Assembly (NCBI RefSeq): GCF_004127445.1
Contig: NZ_QEXM01000026.1
Coordinates: forward strand, 1-40,264
DNA: 40,264 nucleotides
From: Streptomyces alfalfae
GTDB lineage: Bacteria; Actinomycetota; Actinomycetes; Streptomycetales; Streptomycetaceae
Reading direction: 5' to 3'
Shown here: piece by piece, positions 1 through 11,208 of the stretch
How the letters are laid out: each line of letters starts with the position of its first letter
Position numbering within the stretch: position 1 is the stretch's first letter
Made by a program: the position numbers and the translations under genes
Notes under the pieces: generated by a model
What the model was told of the DNA's origin: nothing
Databases searched by the model: none
Seen by the model: only the letters and a program-made list of their open reading frames with translations

Positions 1-1251
1 GGCGGCCGGGTGCGGGTCTCCGGCGTGGAGATGGCCGCCGACCCGACGGCGCTGTTCGGCGCCGTACGGGACGAGCGCGTCGAGGTGCTCGAAGTCGTGC
101 CCTCGCTGCTCCGCGCGGCCCTCGACGCCTGGGACCTGGAGGGCGTCGCCCCTGAACTGCCTGCCCTGCGCCGGCTGATGGTGACGGGCGAGGCGCTGCC
201 GGTGGATCTGTGCGAGCGCTGGTTCGCGCGTTTCCCGGGGGTGCCGCTGATCAACGCCTACGGCCCCACCGAGTGCTCGGACGACGTCACCCACGCGGTG
301 ATCCGTGCCGGTGACCGTCAGCCGAGCGGGCGTGTCCCGATCGGCGGCGCGGTGCGCAACACGCGGCTGTACGTGCTCAGCGACGAGCTGCGGCCGGTGC
401 CGGTCGGCGTCCCCGGCGAGCTGTACGTGGGCGGCGCGGGCGTCGGCCGCGGGTATCTGGACGACCCCGTGCGGACAGCGGGCACGTTCATGGCGGACCC
501 GTTCGCCGGGGCGGGCAAGCGGATGTACCGCACGGGCGACCGCGTGGTGCAGCGCCCCGACGGACAGCTGGAGTTCATCGAGCGCCGCGACCACCAGGTC
601 AAGATCCGTGGCCGCCGCGTGGAGCTCGGCGAGATCGAGGCCGTGCTGCGCGCCCTGGACGCGGTGGCCGACGCGGCCGTGGCCGTGCTGCCCGACGCCT
701 CCGGCAACAGCCGCCTCGTCGGCTACCTCACCGGGGACGGGCTCACCGGACCGGACGACGCGGAGCCGGTGCGCGCCCGCGCCGCCGCCCTGCTGCCCGA
801 GTACATGGTCCCGTCGACCTGGGTGGTGCTCGACGCGCTGCCGCTGACGGCCAACGGCAAGCTGGACCGCAAGGCCCTGCCCGAGCCCGCCGAGACCGAC
901 CAGGCGAGCGCCCGGCGCGGCCCGCGTGACGAGCGCGAACGGCTCCTGGCCGGCATCTTCGCTGACGTGCTGGGCATCGCGGACCTCGGCGTCGACGAGG
1001 ACTTCTTCGTCCTCGGCGGCGACAGCATCCGCTCCATCCAGGTCGTCAGCCGCGCCCGCAGGGCCGGACTCGCCCTCACCACCCGCGACGTGTTCGCGCA
1101 CAAGACCGTCGCCGCGCTCGCGGCGGTGGCCGCCGACGCGGAGGACGTGGTGGAGACGGCCGTGCCGGAGGTCCCCGAGGGCGGGCTCGTCACGCTCGAC
1201 GACGACGAGCTGGCCGACCTCGAACTCGAACTGAGCGAGGAGCTGTCGTGA
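1..1251 (+). CDS. NRPS, C-terminal fragment (A-PCP), 5' truncated by window edge
   Basis: The frame is open from the first base, so this is the end of a longer NRPS; the GTG at 10 is not its true start. It covers the adenylation domain from the A4/A5 region onward. NAYGPTE (A5), the MYRTGD region (A7), the [13 protein letters not shown] region (A8) and the NGK lysine (A10) are visible, followed by a carrier domain with LGGDSI (pantetheine serine near codon 342). Readable specificity positions are 278 Glu, 299 Met, 301 Thr, 322 Ala, 330 Asp and 331 Asp. Positions 235-239 lie outside the window, so the substrate is not called; the acidic pocket would suit a basic residue (inference). No E or TE domain follows. 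The protein ends in an acidic Leu-rich tail ([16 protein letters not shown]), a likely docking segment for the next NRPS, to which it is coupled by a GTGA overlap. Confidence 0.93.
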   Translation, partial: GGRVRVSGVEMAADPTALFGAVRDERVEVLEVVPSLLRAALDAWDLEGVAPELPALRRLMVTGEALPVDLCERWFARFPGVPLINAYGPTECSDDVTHAVIRAGDRQPSGRVPIGGAVRNTRLYVLSDELRPVPVGVPGELYVGGAGVGRGYLDDPVRTAGTFMADPFAGAGKRMYRTGDRVVQRPDGQLEFIERRDHQVKIRGRRVELGEIEAVLRALDAVADAAVAVLPDASGNSRLVGYLTGDGLTGPDDAEPVRARAAALLPEYMVPSTWVVLDALPLTANGKLDRKALPEPAETDQASARRGPRDERERLLAGIFADVLGIADLGVDEDFFVLGGDSIRSIQVVSRARRAGLALTTRDVFAHKTVAALAAVAADAEDVVETAVPEVPEGGLVTLDDDELADLELELSEELS

Positions 1252-4200
1252 CCGGACACATGACGCCGGCCAAGGGCCGGGCGCGGATCAGCGAGGTACT
1301 GCCGCTGTCCCCGCTCCAGGAGGGGCTGCTGTTCCTCTCCTCGACCGGGCAGGCGACCGGGCGGGCCCCGGGGGCCGACCTGTACACGCTCCAGTTCACC
1401 GCCGACATCGAGAGCGAGGACGTCGAGGGCGGCGAAGGTGTCGCGGGCGTCGCGGGGAGGGACGTCGCGGGGCGGCTGCGCGCCGCCGCGACCGCGCTCC
1501 TCTCGCGCCACCCGAACCTGCGGGCCTGCTTCCGGGGCCGCAAGAACGGCGAGCCCGTCCAGCTCGTCCTGCACGCCGACGACGTGCCGCTGCCGTGGAC
1601 CGAGCGGGACCTGACGCACCTGACCGGCGACGCCCTCGCAGCGGAGGCCGGGCGCATCGCCGCCGAGGACCGGCTGCGCGGCTTCGACCCCGCCAAGCCG
1701 CCGCTGATGCGCTTCACGCTGCTGCGGCTCGGCGGCGGGAAGCACCGCCTGCTCTGGTCCGTGCACCACATCCTCATGGACGGCTGGTCGCTGCCGCTCG
1801 CGGTGCGCGAACTCCTCGAACTCGCCGCCGGCGGCGACGCGGACCGCCTCCCCGCGCCCGCGCCCTACCGCTCCTTCCTCGGCTGGCTCGGCGGCAGGGA
1901 CCGCGAGGCGGCCCGCCGCGCCTGGGCGCGGACACTGAGCGGCGTCGAGGACCCCGTACACCTGGCGCCGCCGAGCCCGGCCGGCGCCGCCCGCGCGCTC
2001 CCGCTGGACCTGCGCCGCACCCTCGACGCGGACCGCACCGCCGCGCTCACCGCCTGGTGCCGCACCGCCGGCGTCACCCTCAGCTCCGTGGTGCAGGGCT
2101 GCTGGGCCGTGCTCCTCGGCCGCCTCACCGGACGCCAGGACGTGGTGTTCGGCGCGGTCACCTCCGGGCGGCCCGCCGAGGTGCCCGGCGTCGAGTCCAT
2201 GATCGGGCTCTTCGCCAACACCGTGCCGGTCCGCGCGGACGTGCGGCCGGGGCTGCGCGCGTCGCAGCTGTTCCACGCCCTCGCCGGCCAGCGTCTGGAG
2301 ATGATGCCGCACGAGCACCTGCCGCTCGCCGAGGCCCAGGCCGCCTGCGGGGTGCGGGGCGAGCTGTTCGACACCGTCCTGGCCTTCCAGAACTATCCGC
2401 TGGACGAGGAGGACCTGCTCCGGAGCGGCGCGACCGGCGTGAGCGGGGCCCGGGTGCACACGGCCACGCACTATCCGCTCAGCCTGACGGTGCACCCCGG
2501 CGACGTCATCGACGTACGGCTGTCGTACGCGCCGGACCGGCTGGCGGGCGACCGGGCCGCCGGCATCCTCGACCGGCTCATCGAGGTCCTCACCCGGGTC
2601 GCCGACGACCCCGAGGCGTTGCTCGCGCGGCTCGGCGGCATCGCGGAGGCCGAGCGCCGCCGCATCCTGGACGAGTGGAGCGGCGGCGGCGCGGAGCCCG
2701 GCGCGGACGCGACCATCCCCGAGCTGTTCGCGGCGCAGGTTGCCCGTACGCCCGACGCGACGGCCCTCACCGTCCCCGCCGACGCCGCGACCGGCGCGCG
2801 CGTCGACCTGAGCTACCGCGAGCTGGACGCCCGCGCCAACCGGCTCGCGCACCACATCGCCGCGCTCGGCGCGGGACCCGAGACGTTCGTGGCGCTCGCC
2901 CTGCCGCGCGGCGCCGACCTCGTCGTCGCCGTGCTCGCCGTCCTCAAGGCGGGCGCCGCCTATCTGCCGGTCGACCCGTCCTACCCGGCCGACCGCATCG
3001 CCCACACCCTCGCCGACGCGCGGCCCCCGCTCGTCCTGACCACCGCAGACGCCGGACTGCCGGAGGCGCCGGGCGCCACGGCGGTGCACCTGGACTCCGC
3101 CGCCGTGCGCGACGCGGTCGCCGCCCGCCCCGCCACGGCTCCCCGCACGCGGGTGCGGCCCGAGCACCCCGCGTACGTCATCTACACGTCCGGCTCGACG
3201 GGCCGCCCCAAGGGTGTCGTCGTGCCGCACGCCAACGTGGCGCGGCTGCTCGGCGCCACCGACGGCTGGTTCGGGTTCGGCGGCGACGACGTGTGGACGC
3301 TGTTCCACTCCATCGCCTTCGACTTCACGGTCTGGGAGCTGTGGGGCGCGCTGCTGTACGGCGGCCGGCTCGTCGTCGTGCCGTACGACGTGTCGCGCTC
3401 GCCCGACGCCTTCCTCGGCCTGCTCGCCCGCGAACGCGTCACCGTGCTCAACCAGACCCCGTCAGCCTTCTACCAGCTCATGCGCGCCGACGCCGAGCAC
3501 GGCCCCGAACTCTCCCTGCGGCACGTGGTGTTCGGCGGCGAGGCGCTCGACATCGGCAGGCTCGCCGGCTGGTACGAGCGGCACGCGGACGACGCGCCGC
3601 GCCTGGTCAACATGTACGGCATCACCGAGACCACGGTGCACGTCTCGTACCAGGAACTCGACGCCGCCCGCGCGGCGTCCGGCGAGGGCAGCGTCATCGG
3701 GCGCGGCATCCCCGACCTGCGGGTGTACCTCCTGGACGGGGCGCTCCAGCCGGTGCCCGCCGGGGTGCGCGGCGAGCTGTACGTCGCCGGGCCCGGCCTG
3801 GCGCGCGGCTACCTGGACCGGCCCGCGCTGACCTCCGGACGGTTCGTGGCCTGCCCGTTCGGCGAGCCCGGCGCCCGCATGTACCGCACGGGCGACCTCG
3901 GGCGGTGGCGCGCCGACGGCACCCTGGAGTACCTCGGCCGCGCCGACCAGCAGGTCCAGCTCCGCGGCTTCCGCGTGGAGCTCGGCGAGATCGGCGCCGT
4001 CCTCGAACAGCACCCGGCGGTCGCCCAGGCCGCCGTCGTCGTCCGCGAGGTCCGCGAGGGCGACCAGCGGCTCGTCGCCTACGTGGTCCCCGCCGGGCGG
4101 GGCGCCGACGCCGAGACGCTGCGGACCTTCGCCGGTGAGCGGCTGCCCGCCCACATGGTCCCGTCCGCCGTCGTGCCGCTGGACGCGCTGCCGCTGACCG

Positions 4201-7200
4201 CCAACGGCAAACTGGACCGGGCCGCACTGCCCGCGCCCTCGTACACCACCACCGACCGGGCCCCGCGCACCGCCGACGAGCGGCTGCTGTGCGCGGTCTT
4301 CGCGGAGGTGCTCGGCCTCGAACGCGTCGGCGTCGACGACGACTTCTTCGCGCTCGGCGGCCACTCGCTGCTCGCCACGCGGATCGTGAACCGGGCGCGC
4401 GCCGAGCTCGGCGTCGACCTGGGCGTGCGCGACCTGTTCGAGGCGCCGTCGGTGGCACGGCTCGCCGCCCGCCTCGCCGAGCCGCGCGCCGAGGACGAGC
4501 CGCGCGCCGAGGGCGGACGTCGCACCGGGGGCGAGCGGCGTGCCGGCGGTGGCCGCGCCCGGCCCGAACTGGTCCCCGCCGTACGCCCCGACGTCATCCC
4601 GCTGTCCTACGCGCAGCAGCGACTGTGGTTCATCGAGCGGCTCGGAGCGCCCGCCGGGCTCTACAACATCCCCCTCGCCGTGCGGCTCACCGGCCGCCTC
4701 GACGCCGGGGCGCTGGGTGCGGCGCTGCGTGACGTCGTCGCCCGGCACGAGGCGCTGCGCACCGTCTTCCCGGTCACCGCCGGGACCACCGAGACCTCCG
4801 GCGGCGGGTTCACCCCCGGGCCCGCCTCCGGAGCCGAGGAAGGCGCCCCCCCAGGCGCCGCCTCGCGGGGCGTCGGCCGGGCCGGGCAGCAGGTGCTCGC
4901 CCCCGCCGACGCCCCCGTACACCTGCCCGTCACCGAGACCGCCGAGGCCGCGCTCGACGCCGCGCTCGCCGCCGAGGCCGCCCGCGGCTTCGACCTGGAG
5001 AGCCAGGCGCCGCTGCGGGCCCGCCTGTTCGCCACCGGGCCCGACGAGCACGTCCTGCTCCTCGTGGTGCACCACATCGCCGCCGACGGCTGGTCCCTCG
5101 CCCCACTCGCCCGCGACCTCACCGAGGCCTACGCGGCCCGCCGCGCCGGAGCCGCGCCCGCGTGGGCGCCGCTGCCGGTGCAGTACGCCGACTACACGCT
5201 CTGGCAGCGGCGGCTCCTCGGCGACGAGAGCGACCCGGACAGCGAGCTGTCCCGGCAGCTCGCCCACTGGCGGACCGCGCTCGCCGGGCTCCCCGACGAG
5301 CTGGACCTGCCCTTCGACGCCCCGCGCGGCGCCCGCGCCGACCACCGGGGCGGCACGGTGCGCGTGCCCGTGCCCGACGCGGTGGCCGCGGGGCTGCGGG
5401 CGGCGGCGCGGGAGTGGGGCGTCAGCGTCTTCATGCTGCTCCAGGCGGGCCTCGCGGCGACGCTGACGCGGCTCGGCGCGGGCACCGACATCCCGCTCGG
5501 CAGCCCCGTCGCGGGCCGCTCCGACGACCGCCTCGCCGATCTCGTCGGTGTCTTCGTCAACACCCTCGTGCTGCGCACCGACACCGGCGGCGACCCCGCC
5601 TTCCGCGACCTCGTGGAGCGGGTCAAGGCGTACGACCTCGCCGCCTACCAGCACCAGGACGTGCCGTTCGAGAAGCTCGTCGAGGCCCTCAACCCCGAGC
5701 GGTCCCGGGCCCGCCACCCGCTGTTCCAGGTCATGCTCGGCCTGCGGAACGCGGACCGCTCCGCCGCGGTGACCGTCGACCCCGAACTGTCCATGGAGGT
5801 CGTCCCGGTGGCCGGGGCCACGGCCAAGTGGGACCTGTTCTTCCAGCTCACCGAGCACGCCGACGACACGGGCCGGATCGACCTCGCCGTCGAGTACAGC
5901 GCGAGCCTCTTCGAGGAGAGCACCGCACGCCGTATCGCCGACGCCTATCTGCGGCTGCTCGCCGGGGCGCTGGCCGACCCCGCGCGCCCGCTGTCCGGCC
6001 TCGACATCCTGCCCGCCCGGGAGCGCGCCGCCCTGCTCGCGCTCGGCGCCAACGACGCGCCCGCGCCCGCCGGCGCCGTCACCGCGCACTTCGCGCGCCA
6101 GGCGGCGGCCACGCCGGACGCGGTGGCCCTGCTGCACGGCGAAGGGGGCGCGCTGACCCTCACGTACGGCGACCTCGACGCCCGCGCCAACCGCCTCGCC
6201 CAGCACCTGATCGCCGAGCACGGCGTGCGCCGCGGTGACGTCGTCGCCCTGCGCCTGGAGCGCGGCCCGCTGACCGTCGTCACCCTCCTCGCCATCGCCA
6301 GGACCGGCGCCGCCTACCTGCCGCTCGACCCGCGGCACCCGGCCGCCCGCGTGCGCGCCATGCTGGCGGACAGCGGCGCCCGGCTGCTCCTGACCGAGGA
6401 GTCGGCGGGGGAGAGCCCGTACGACGGCGTGAGGTCGGCGGGGGAGGCCGAGAGCGACGGCGCGACGACAGCCCGGGAGGCCGGGAACGACGGCGTGCGG
6501 ACCGTCGTCCTCGACGCGCCCGCCACCCTGGCCGCCGTCGCGGCGGCCCCCGCCACGGCCCCGGACGTGCGCAACGCCCCCGACGACCTGCTCTACGTCA
6601 CCTACACCTCCGGCTCCACCGGCCGGCCCAAGGGCGTCGCCGTGTCGCACCGGGCCGCGCTGCGCCTCGTGCACGGCCTCAGCCACCTCGGGGTGGGCCG
6701 CGACGACACCTTCGTGTACTTCGCGCCCGTCGCCTTCGACGCCTCGACCTTCGAGATCTGGGCGCCGCTGCTGCACGGCGCCCGGCTCGCCGTGACCCCC
6801 GCAGGCCCCGCGGAGCCCACCGCGATCGGCGCGTTCCTGCGGGCCACGGGGGTGAGCGTCGCGTTCTTCACCACGCAGCTCGTCAACGTCTTCGCCGACA
6901 CCGCGCCCGAGGCCCTCGCCCCGCTGCGGCTGCTGCTCACCGGCGGCGAGGCGCACTCCGTCGACCACATCGCCCGGCTGCGGGCCGCGCTGCCCGGCCT
7001 CACCCTCGTCAACATCTACGGGCCGACCGAGGTGACCACGTTCGCGCTCTCGCACACCGTGGCCGAGGACCCCTCCGGCGCCTCGAACGTCCCCATCGGC
7101 CTGCCCATCGGCGGCACCCGCGGCTACGTCCTCGACGCCGCCCTGCGGCCCGTGCCGCGCGGCGTGGTCGGCGAGCTGTACCTGGCGGGGGCCGGGCTCG

Positions 7201-8735
7201 CGCGCGGCTACCTCGGCAGGCCGGGACAGACCGCCGAGCGCTTCGTGGCCGACCCCTACGGGCCCGCGGGCACGCGGATGTACCGCACGGGCGACCTGGT
7301 GCGCTGGAACACCGCGGGGCTCATCGAGTACGTCGGCCGCGACGACCACCAGGTCAAGGTCCGCGGCCACCGCATCGAACTGACCGAGATCGAACGCGTC
7401 CTGACCGCGCACCCCGCCGTCGCCCGCGCCGCCGTCCTCGCCCCGCGCACCGCCACCGGACGCGATCTCGTCGCGTACGTCGTGCCCGCCGCCCCGGACG
7501 CCCGCCCCGAGGCCGAGCGGCTGCGCGCCCACCTGGCGCGGACCCTGCCCGGCTACATGATCCCGGCCGCCTACGCCTTCCTCGGGGAGCTGCCGCTCAC
7601 CGTCAACGGCAAGCTCGACACCCGCGCCCTGCCCGCCCCGGAGACCGTCGACCGACCGGCGGACCGGACGGCGCGCGCACCCCGTGACGCGGCCGAACGC
7701 GCCCTGGCGGAAGCCGTGCGCGAGGTCCTCGGGACCGCCGACGTCAGCCTCGACGACGGCTTCTTCGCCCTCGGCGGCGACAGCCTCAAGGCCATCCGCC
7801 TGGTGAACGCCGCCGCCCGCCGCGGGCTCCGGCTGGGCCTCGGCGACGTCTTCGAGCACCGCACCGTCGAGGCCCTCGCCGCGGCGGGCGGCGCCGCCGA
7901 CGACGGCCTCGACATGCTCGCCCCCCTGCTGCCGATCCGGACGGGCGGCACCCTGCCGCCGCTGTTCTGCGTGCACGGCGGCCTCGGGTTCTCCATCCCG
8001 TTCGCCGCGCTCGCCGAACACCTCGACCCGCGCCGCCCCGTCCTCGGCCTCCAGGCGCGCGGCATCACGGGCGCCGGACCCCTGCCGTCCGACCTCACCG
8101 AGGTCGCCGACGACTACGTGCGCGAGATCCGCGCCGTCCAGCCGCACGGCCCCTACCACCTGCTCGGCTGGTCCTACGGCGGCGTCGTCGCCCACGAGAT
8201 GGCGGTACGGCTGCGCGAGGCCGGCGAGGACGTCGCGTATCTCGCGAACCTCGACGCCTACCCCGACGACGCGCGCGGCGCCCGGCCCGACGACGCGGAG
8301 TTCCTCGCGGAGTTCCTCGACCAGGCGGGCGTCGACGCCGGCGCGCTCACCGAACTGACCACGGAGACGGTCACCGCGCTGCTGCGCTCCGCCCCGGACA
8401 GTCCGCTCGCCGCCTTCGACCTCGCCACCCTGGAGCGCCTGCTGAAGGTGATGCGCAACAACCTCCGCCTCTTCCAGCGCTTCACACCGGGGGCCTTCGA
8501 CGGCCCGATGACGCTGTTCGTCGCCGCCGAAGGGCTCGACGCCGACGAGCGCGCCCTGAAGGCCAAGAGCTGGGAGCCGCACCTGACCGGCGCGGCGGGG
8601 CGGCTCCGCACCCACGACGTGCCCTGCGGACACCAGGACATGATGCGGCCCGCCCCGGCGGCCCACATCGGGCGCCGCGTCGAGGAGGCCCTCGCGGCCC
8701 TCGACCGCGCCAGGACCACCACGCACACCCACTGA
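1248..8735 (+). CDS. Terminal NRPS, C-A(Thr)-PCP-C-A(Ile-like)-PCP-TE
   Basis: A 2495-residue assembly-line enzyme adds two residues and releases the peptide. C1 (about 13-445) has SPLQEGLLF and HHILMDG at 173-179. A1 (about 490-990) has [10 protein letters not shown] and pocket residues D-F-W-N-V-G-M-V-H-K, a threonine code. PCP1 has LGGHS, Ser1040. C2 (about 1110-1560) has HHIAADG at 1275-1281. A2 (about 1610-2125) reads D-A-F-F-L-G-I-T-F-K, one change from a known Ile code; Val is the alternative. PCP2 has LGGDS, Ser2179. The thioesterase has GWSYGG with Ser2309, probable Asp2336 and His2462, and performs release or macrocyclisation. The start is the GTG in the GTGA overlap with the upstream NRPS. 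Low-complexity Gly/Ala/Glu/Pro inserts interrupt C2 (about 1178-1220) and A2 (about 1719-1755). No epimerisation domain is present. MbtH follows by 16 bases. Confidence 0.96.
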   Translation: MTGHMTPAKGRARISEVLPLSPLQEGLLFLSSTGQATGRAPGADLYTLQFTADIESEDVEGGEGVAGVAGRDVAGRLRAAATALLSRHPNLRACFRGRKNGEPVQLVLHADDVPLPWTERDLTHLTGDALAAEAGRIAAEDRLRGFDPAKPPLMRFTLLRLGGGKHRLLWSVHHILMDGWSLPLAVRELLELAAGGDADRLPAPAPYRSFLGWLGGRDREAARRAWARTLSGVEDPVHLAPPSPAGAARALPLDLRRTLDADRTAALTAWCRTAGVTLSSVVQGCWAVLLGRLTGRQDVVFGAVTSGRPAEVPGVESMIGLFANTVPVRADVRPGLRASQLFHALAGQRLEMMPHEHLPLAEAQAACGVRGELFDTVLAFQNYPLDEEDLLRSGATGVSGARVHTATHYPLSLTVHPGDVIDVRLSYAPDRLAGDRAAGILDRLIEVLTRVADDPEALLARLGGIAEAERRRILDEWSGGGAEPGADATIPELFAAQVARTPDATALTVPADAATGARVDLSYRELDARANRLAHHIAALGAGPETFVALALPRGADLVVAVLAVLKAGAAYLPVDPSYPADRIAHTLADARPPLVLTTADAGLPEAPGATAVHLDSAAVRDAVAARPATAPRTRVRPEHPAYVIYTSGSTGRPKGVVVPHANVARLLGATDGWFGFGGDDVWTLFHSIAFDFTVWELWGALLYGGRLVVVPYDVSRSPDAFLGLLARERVTVLNQTPSAFYQLMRADAEHGPELSLRHVVFGGEALDIGRLAGWYERHADDAPRLVNMYGITETTVHVSYQELDAARAASGEGSVIGRGIPDLRVYLLDGALQPVPAGVRGELYVAGPGLARGYLDRPALTSGRFVACPFGEPGARMYRTGDLGRWRADGTLEYLGRADQQVQLRGFRVELGEIGAVLEQHPAVAQAAVVVREVREGDQRLVAYVVPAGRGADAETLRTFAGERLPAHMVPSAVVPLDALPLTANGKLDRAALPAPSYTTTDRAPRTADERLLCAVFAEVLGLERVGVDDDFFALGGHSLLATRIVNRARAELGVDLGVRDLFEAPSVARLAARLAEPRAEDEPRAEGGRRTGGERRAGGGRARPELVPAVRPDVIPLSYAQQRLWFIERLGAPAGLYNIPLAVRLTGRLDAGALGAALRDVVARHEALRTVFPVTAGTTETSGGGFTPGPASGAEEGAPPGAASRGVGRAGQQVLAPADAPVHLPVTETAEAALDAALAAEAARGFDLESQAPLRARLFATGPDEHVLLLVVHHIAADGWSLAPLARDLTEAYAARRAGAAPAWAPLPVQYADYTLWQRRLLGDESDPDSELSRQLAHWRTALAGLPDELDLPFDAPRGARADHRGGTVRVPVPDAVAAGLRAAAREWGVSVFMLLQAGLAATLTRLGAGTDIPLGSPVAGRSDDRLADLVGVFVNTLVLRTDTGGDPAFRDLVERVKAYDLAAYQHQDVPFEKLVEALNPERSRARHPLFQVMLGLRNADRSAAVTVDPELSMEVVPVAGATAKWDLFFQLTEHADDTGRIDLAVEYSASLFEESTARRIADAYLRLLAGALADPARPLSGLDILPARERAALLALGANDAPAPAGAVTAHFARQAAATPDAVALLHGEGGALTLTYGDLDARANRLAQHLIAEHGVRRGDVVALRLERGPLTVVTLLAIARTGAAYLPLDPRHPAARVRAMLADSGARLLLTEESAGESPYDGVRSAGEAESDGATTAREAGNDGVRTVVLDAPATLAAVAAAPATAPDVRNAPDDLLYVTYTSGSTGRPKGVAVSHRAALRLVHGLSHLGVGRDDTFVYFAPVAFDASTFEIWAPLLHGARLAVTPAGPAEPTAIGAFLRATGVSVAFFTTQLVNVFADTAPEALAPLRLLLTGGEAHSVDHIARLRAALPGLTLVNIYGPTEVTTFALSHTVAEDPSGASNVPIGLPIGGTRGYVLDAALRPVPRGVVGELYLAGAGLARGYLGRPGQTAERFVADPYGPAGTRMYRTGDLVRWNTAGLIEYVGRDDHQVKVRGHRIELTEIERVLTAHPAVARAAVLAPRTATGRDLVAYVVPAAPDARPEAERLRAHLARTLPGYMIPAAYAFLGELPLTVNGKLDTRALPAPETVDRPADRTARAPRDAAERALAEAVREVLGTADVSLDDGFFALGGDSLKAIRLVNAAARRGLRLGLGDVFEHRTVEALAAAGGAADDGLDMLAPLLPIRTGGTLPPLFCVHGGLGFSIPFAALAEHLDPRRPVLGLQARGITGAGPLPSDLTEVADDYVREIRAVQPHGPYHLLGWSYGGVVAHEMAVRLREAGEDVAYLANLDAYPDDARGARPDDAEFLAEFLDQAGVDAGALTELTTETVTALLRSAPDSPLAAFDLATLERLLKVMRNNLRLFQRFTPGAFDGPMTLFVAAEGLDADERALKAKSWEPHLTGAAGRLRTHDVPCGHQDMMRPAPAAHIGRRVEEALAALDRARTTTHTH

Positions 8736-8751
8736 CATCGGGAGATCAGTC

Positions 8752-8955
8752 ATGGCCAACCCCTTCGACGCCGAGGACGGCACGTTCCTCGTCCTGGTCA
8801 ACGACGAGGGCCAGCACTCGCTGTGGCCCTCCTTCGCCGAGGTGCCCGCGGGCTGGACCGTGGCGCTCGACGCGAGCGAGCGGTCGGCGGCCGTCGCGTA
8901 CGTGGAGGAGAACTGGACCGACATGCGGCCGCTCAGCCTGCAGAAGCAGGGCTGA
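8752..8955 (+). CDS. MbtH-like protein
   Basis: A 67-residue protein with the MbtH family pattern: an N-terminal NPFD, the VLVNDEGQHSLWPSF stretch, PAGW and a C-terminal ENWTDMRP. The two family tryptophans Trp25 and Trp35 are present. MbtH proteins bind the N-terminal part of NRPS adenylation domains and are often needed for their solubility and activity. It starts at an ATG preceded by GGGAG and sits between the terminal NRPS and the exporter genes, so it most likely serves the A domains of this cluster. Confidence 0.96.
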   Translation: MANPFDAEDGTFLVLVNDEGQHSLWPSFAEVPAGWTVALDASERSAAVAYVEENWTDMRPLSLQKQG

Positions 8956-8959
8956 TCCG

Positions 8960-9952
8960 GTGACAGCGGACACAGCGATCCTCGCCGAGGGGCTCGGCAA
9001 GCAGTACAAGTCGCACACCGCCCTGCACGGCATCGACCTCTCGGTGCCCGCCGGGTCGGTCCTCGGCGTGCTCGGACCCAACGGGGCCGGCAAGACGACC
9101 ACCGTCCGCATCCTCGCCACGCTCATCACGCCGACGGCGGGACGCGCCAGCGTCGCCGGGTACGACGTGGTGGGCCAGAGCAAGGAGGTGCGCCGCCGCA
9201 TCGGCCTCGCCGGGCAGTACGCGGCCGTCGACGAACTGCTCACCGGGCGCGAGAACATGATCCTGCTCGGCCGCCTGCTGCGGTTCGGGCGGCGCGGCGC
9301 CGCCCGGCGGGCCGTGGAACTCCTCGACCGGTTCGGCCTCACCGAGGCCGCGGACCGCCCCGTCGGCACGTACTCCGGAGGTATGCGGCGCCGGCTCGAC
9401 CTGGCCACCTGCGTGATCGGCGAGCCCGAGGTCCTCTTCCTCGACGAGCCCACCACGGGGCTCGACCCGACGAGCCGTGCCGTGCTGTGGGACGTCGTGC
9501 GCGGCCTGGTCGCCGACGGCGTCACGATCCTGCTCACCACGCAGTACCTGGAGGAGGCGGACGAGCTGGCCGACCGCATCGCCGTCATCGACGCCGGCCG
9601 CGTCATCGCCGAGGGCACCCCGGACGCCCTCAAGCGCAAGGTCGGCAGCGAGCGCCTCGAAGTGACCGTGGCGCGGCCGGAGATGCTGGCCGACGCCGTG
9701 GCCGCGCTCGCGATGATCGGAGGCGGCCAGGAGCCCGTCGCCGACGAGGCGGCCTTCCGGGTCTCCGTCCAGCTCACCCACGGCCTCGACGACGTGGCGA
9801 GGGCCGCCGCCGCGCTGCGCGACAAGGGCGTGGCGACCACCGACTTCGAGCTGCGCAAGCCGTCGCTCGACGACGTCTTCTTCGACCTGACGGGCGGCGC
9901 GGAGACCAGGACGGCCGCCGCCGCGGGAGCACACCAGGGGGACAAGGGATGA
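8960..9952 (+). CDS. ABC transporter ATPase, DrrA-like
   Basis: A 330-residue nucleotide-binding subunit. The Walker A is GPNGAGKTT (about residue 40), the signature is YSGGMRRRLDLA, the Walker B is LFLDEPTTGLDP, and the C-terminal extension is that of daunorubicin-resistance DrrA-type ATPases. It starts at GTG four bases after the mbtH stop and ends in an ATGA overlap with the permease gene, so the two subunits should be co-translated. Position inside the NRPS operon indicates export of, or self-resistance to, the peptide product; substrate assignment is inference. Confidence 0.95.
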   Translation: MTADTAILAEGLGKQYKSHTALHGIDLSVPAGSVLGVLGPNGAGKTTTVRILATLITPTAGRASVAGYDVVGQSKEVRRRIGLAGQYAAVDELLTGRENMILLGRLLRFGRRGAARRAVELLDRFGLTEAADRPVGTYSGGMRRRLDLATCVIGEPEVLFLDEPTTGLDPTSRAVLWDVVRGLVADGVTILLTTQYLEEADELADRIAVIDAGRVIAEGTPDALKRKVGSERLEVTVARPEMLADAVAALAMIGGGQEPVADEAAFRVSVQLTHGLDDVARAAAALRDKGVATTDFELRKPSLDDVFFDLTGGAETRTAAAAGAHQGDKG

Positions 9953-10806
9953 CGACCGCCACGGCCACCACCACGGCGAAGACCGCCGCGCCGCGGGACG
10001 GGGGCGGCGCCCTGCCGGGCTACGTCTCGGACACCCTCGCCCTCGCCGGGCGCCACCTCGTGCACCTGCGCCGCTCGCCGGGGCGCCTCGTGCTCGTCAC
10101 GATGAACCCGCTGGTGATGCTGATCGCCATCGGCTACCTCTTCCGCGAGTCGATGAACATCCCGGGCAACGTGGCCTACGAGGACTTCATCATGGCCGGC
10201 ATCGCGATCCAGGTCGGTCTGACCAGCGTGGGTCCGACGGCGATCGGTGTCGCCATGGACCTCCGCAACGGCCTGGTGGACCGCTTCCGCTCGCTGCCGA
10301 TCGCGTCGAGCACCGTACTGATCGGGCGGACCCTCTCCGATCTCTTCGTCGGCGCGGTCAGCCTGACGGCGGTCTCCCTGGTGGGTCTCGGCGTCGGCTG
10401 GCGGCCGCACAACGGCTTCCTGCAGACCCTCGCCGGATTCGGCGTCCTGCTCGCGTTCATCTACACCATGCTGTGGCTCGGCATTCTGCTCGGCACCGCC
10501 ATGAAAAACGTCGAGGCAATTGACGGCTCGGGCGCGCTCGTCCTGGTGATCCTGTCCTTCCTTTCCAATGCGTACGTGGGTGTGGGCGGCCTTCCCGGAT
10601 GGCTCCAGCCGATCGCGGAATGGAATCCCGTCACCTCCGTCATCACGACCACCCGACGGCTGTGGGGCAACGACCCCGTGGGCGCCACCGGAACCGGCTT
10701 CCCGTCCGAGCACCCAGGTCTCGTCACGGCCATCATGCTGACGACGCTGCTGGTCGTCTCGGTCTTCGGCAGCCTGCGTGGCTTCCGCAAGGCCGTCGGC
10801 AACTGA
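9949..10806 (+). CDS. ABC-2 type permease, DrrB-like
   Basis: A 285-residue membrane subunit. An Ala/Thr-rich cytoplasmic N-terminus of about 35 residues is followed by about six hydrophobic segments: one near the NPLVMLIAIGYLF stretch, one near GIAIQVGLTSVGPTAI, then DLFVGAVSLTAVSLVGLGVG, VLLAFIYTMLWLGILLG, ALVLVILSFLSNAYVG and IMLTTLLVVSVFG. The family EWNPVT stretch follows the fifth. The ATG overlaps the stop codon of the ATPase (ATGA). It completes a DrrAB-type exporter and is the last gene of the NRPS operon. A 149-base AT-richer gap follows. Confidence 0.94.
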   Translation: MTTATATTTAKTAAPRDGGGALPGYVSDTLALAGRHLVHLRRSPGRLVLVTMNPLVMLIAIGYLFRESMNIPGNVAYEDFIMAGIAIQVGLTSVGPTAIGVAMDLRNGLVDRFRSLPIASSTVLIGRTLSDLFVGAVSLTAVSLVGLGVGWRPHNGFLQTLAGFGVLLAFIYTMLWLGILLGTAMKNVEAIDGSGALVLVILSFLSNAYVGVGGLPGWLQPIAEWNPVTSVITTTRRLWGNDPVGATGTGFPSEHPGLVTAIMLTTLLVVSVFGSLRGFRKAVGN

Positions 10807-10955
10807 CCACCGGCCCTCAAGCGGAACCGTCAGTCAGTAGTCAGTTGAACGTCACTGGCGCTGGCTAAATTCTTGAACCAAGAGCCGCGAGTTCTCACAT
10901 TCTGTTCTTTTTCCCCTTCGGCTTCTCGTACGCCGCACTTTCTCTGAGGAGAGAA
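10807..10955 (+). promoter_or_regulatory. Intergenic leader before the PKS operon, possible promoter
   Basis: This 149-base gap is visibly less GC-rich than the genes on both sides and separates two operons of the cluster. It contains a triple GTCAGT-type repeat at 10828-10845, a TTGAAC at 10845-10850 followed 15 bases later by TAAATT (10866-10871), a small CTTG-AAC-CAAG inverted repeat at 10872-10882, and a pyrimidine-rich stretch. A good ribosome binding site (GAGGAGAG) precedes the ACP start. The -35/-10 spacing is short, so the exact promoter is uncertain. Confidence 0.35.
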
Positions 10956-11207
10956 ATGACCACCGTCGCGCCCGACCGTCTGGCCCGTATCAAGGAAATC
11001 GTCGCGGAGAACATCGACGTGGAGGCGGAGGACCTCAGCGACACCGCGCTGTTCATCGACGAGCTGGGCGCGGACTCGCTCAAGCTCATCGACATCCTCG
11101 GCGCCATCGAGATGGAGTACTCCATCGTCATCGACATGGACGAGCTCCCCAAGATGGTCAACGTGGAGGCCACGTACCAGGTGGCCGCGGCCGCCGCCGG
11201 CTGGTGA
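10956..11207 (+). CDS. Acyl carrier protein (type II PKS)
   Basis: A discrete 83-residue ACP. The phosphopantetheine site is LGADSLKLID with Ser41, where fatty-acid ACPs have DSLD. The acidic, helical composition is typical of the family. It carries the growing polyketide chain as a thioester between the ketosynthase pair and the tailoring enzymes. It is the first gene of the second operon, with a strong GAGGAGAG site six bases before the ATG. A head-to-tail 30-base repeat follows the stop codon before the ketosynthase gene. Confidence 0.95.
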   Translation: MTTVAPDRLARIKEIVAENIDVEAEDLSDTALFIDELGADSLKLIDILGAIEMEYSIVIDMDELPKMVNVEATYQVAAAAAGW

Positions 11208-11208
11208 C

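Noticed and set aside
723..3308. A minus-strand open frame of 861 codons
   Set aside because: It spans the junction of the two NRPS genes on the opposite strand and has shadow-frame composition.
3462..8924. A minus-strand open frame of 1820 codons opposite the NRPS
   Set aside because: It is opposite a gene with all NRPS motifs, has Gly/Arg/Val-rich composition typical of antisense GC-rich frames, and shows no domain.
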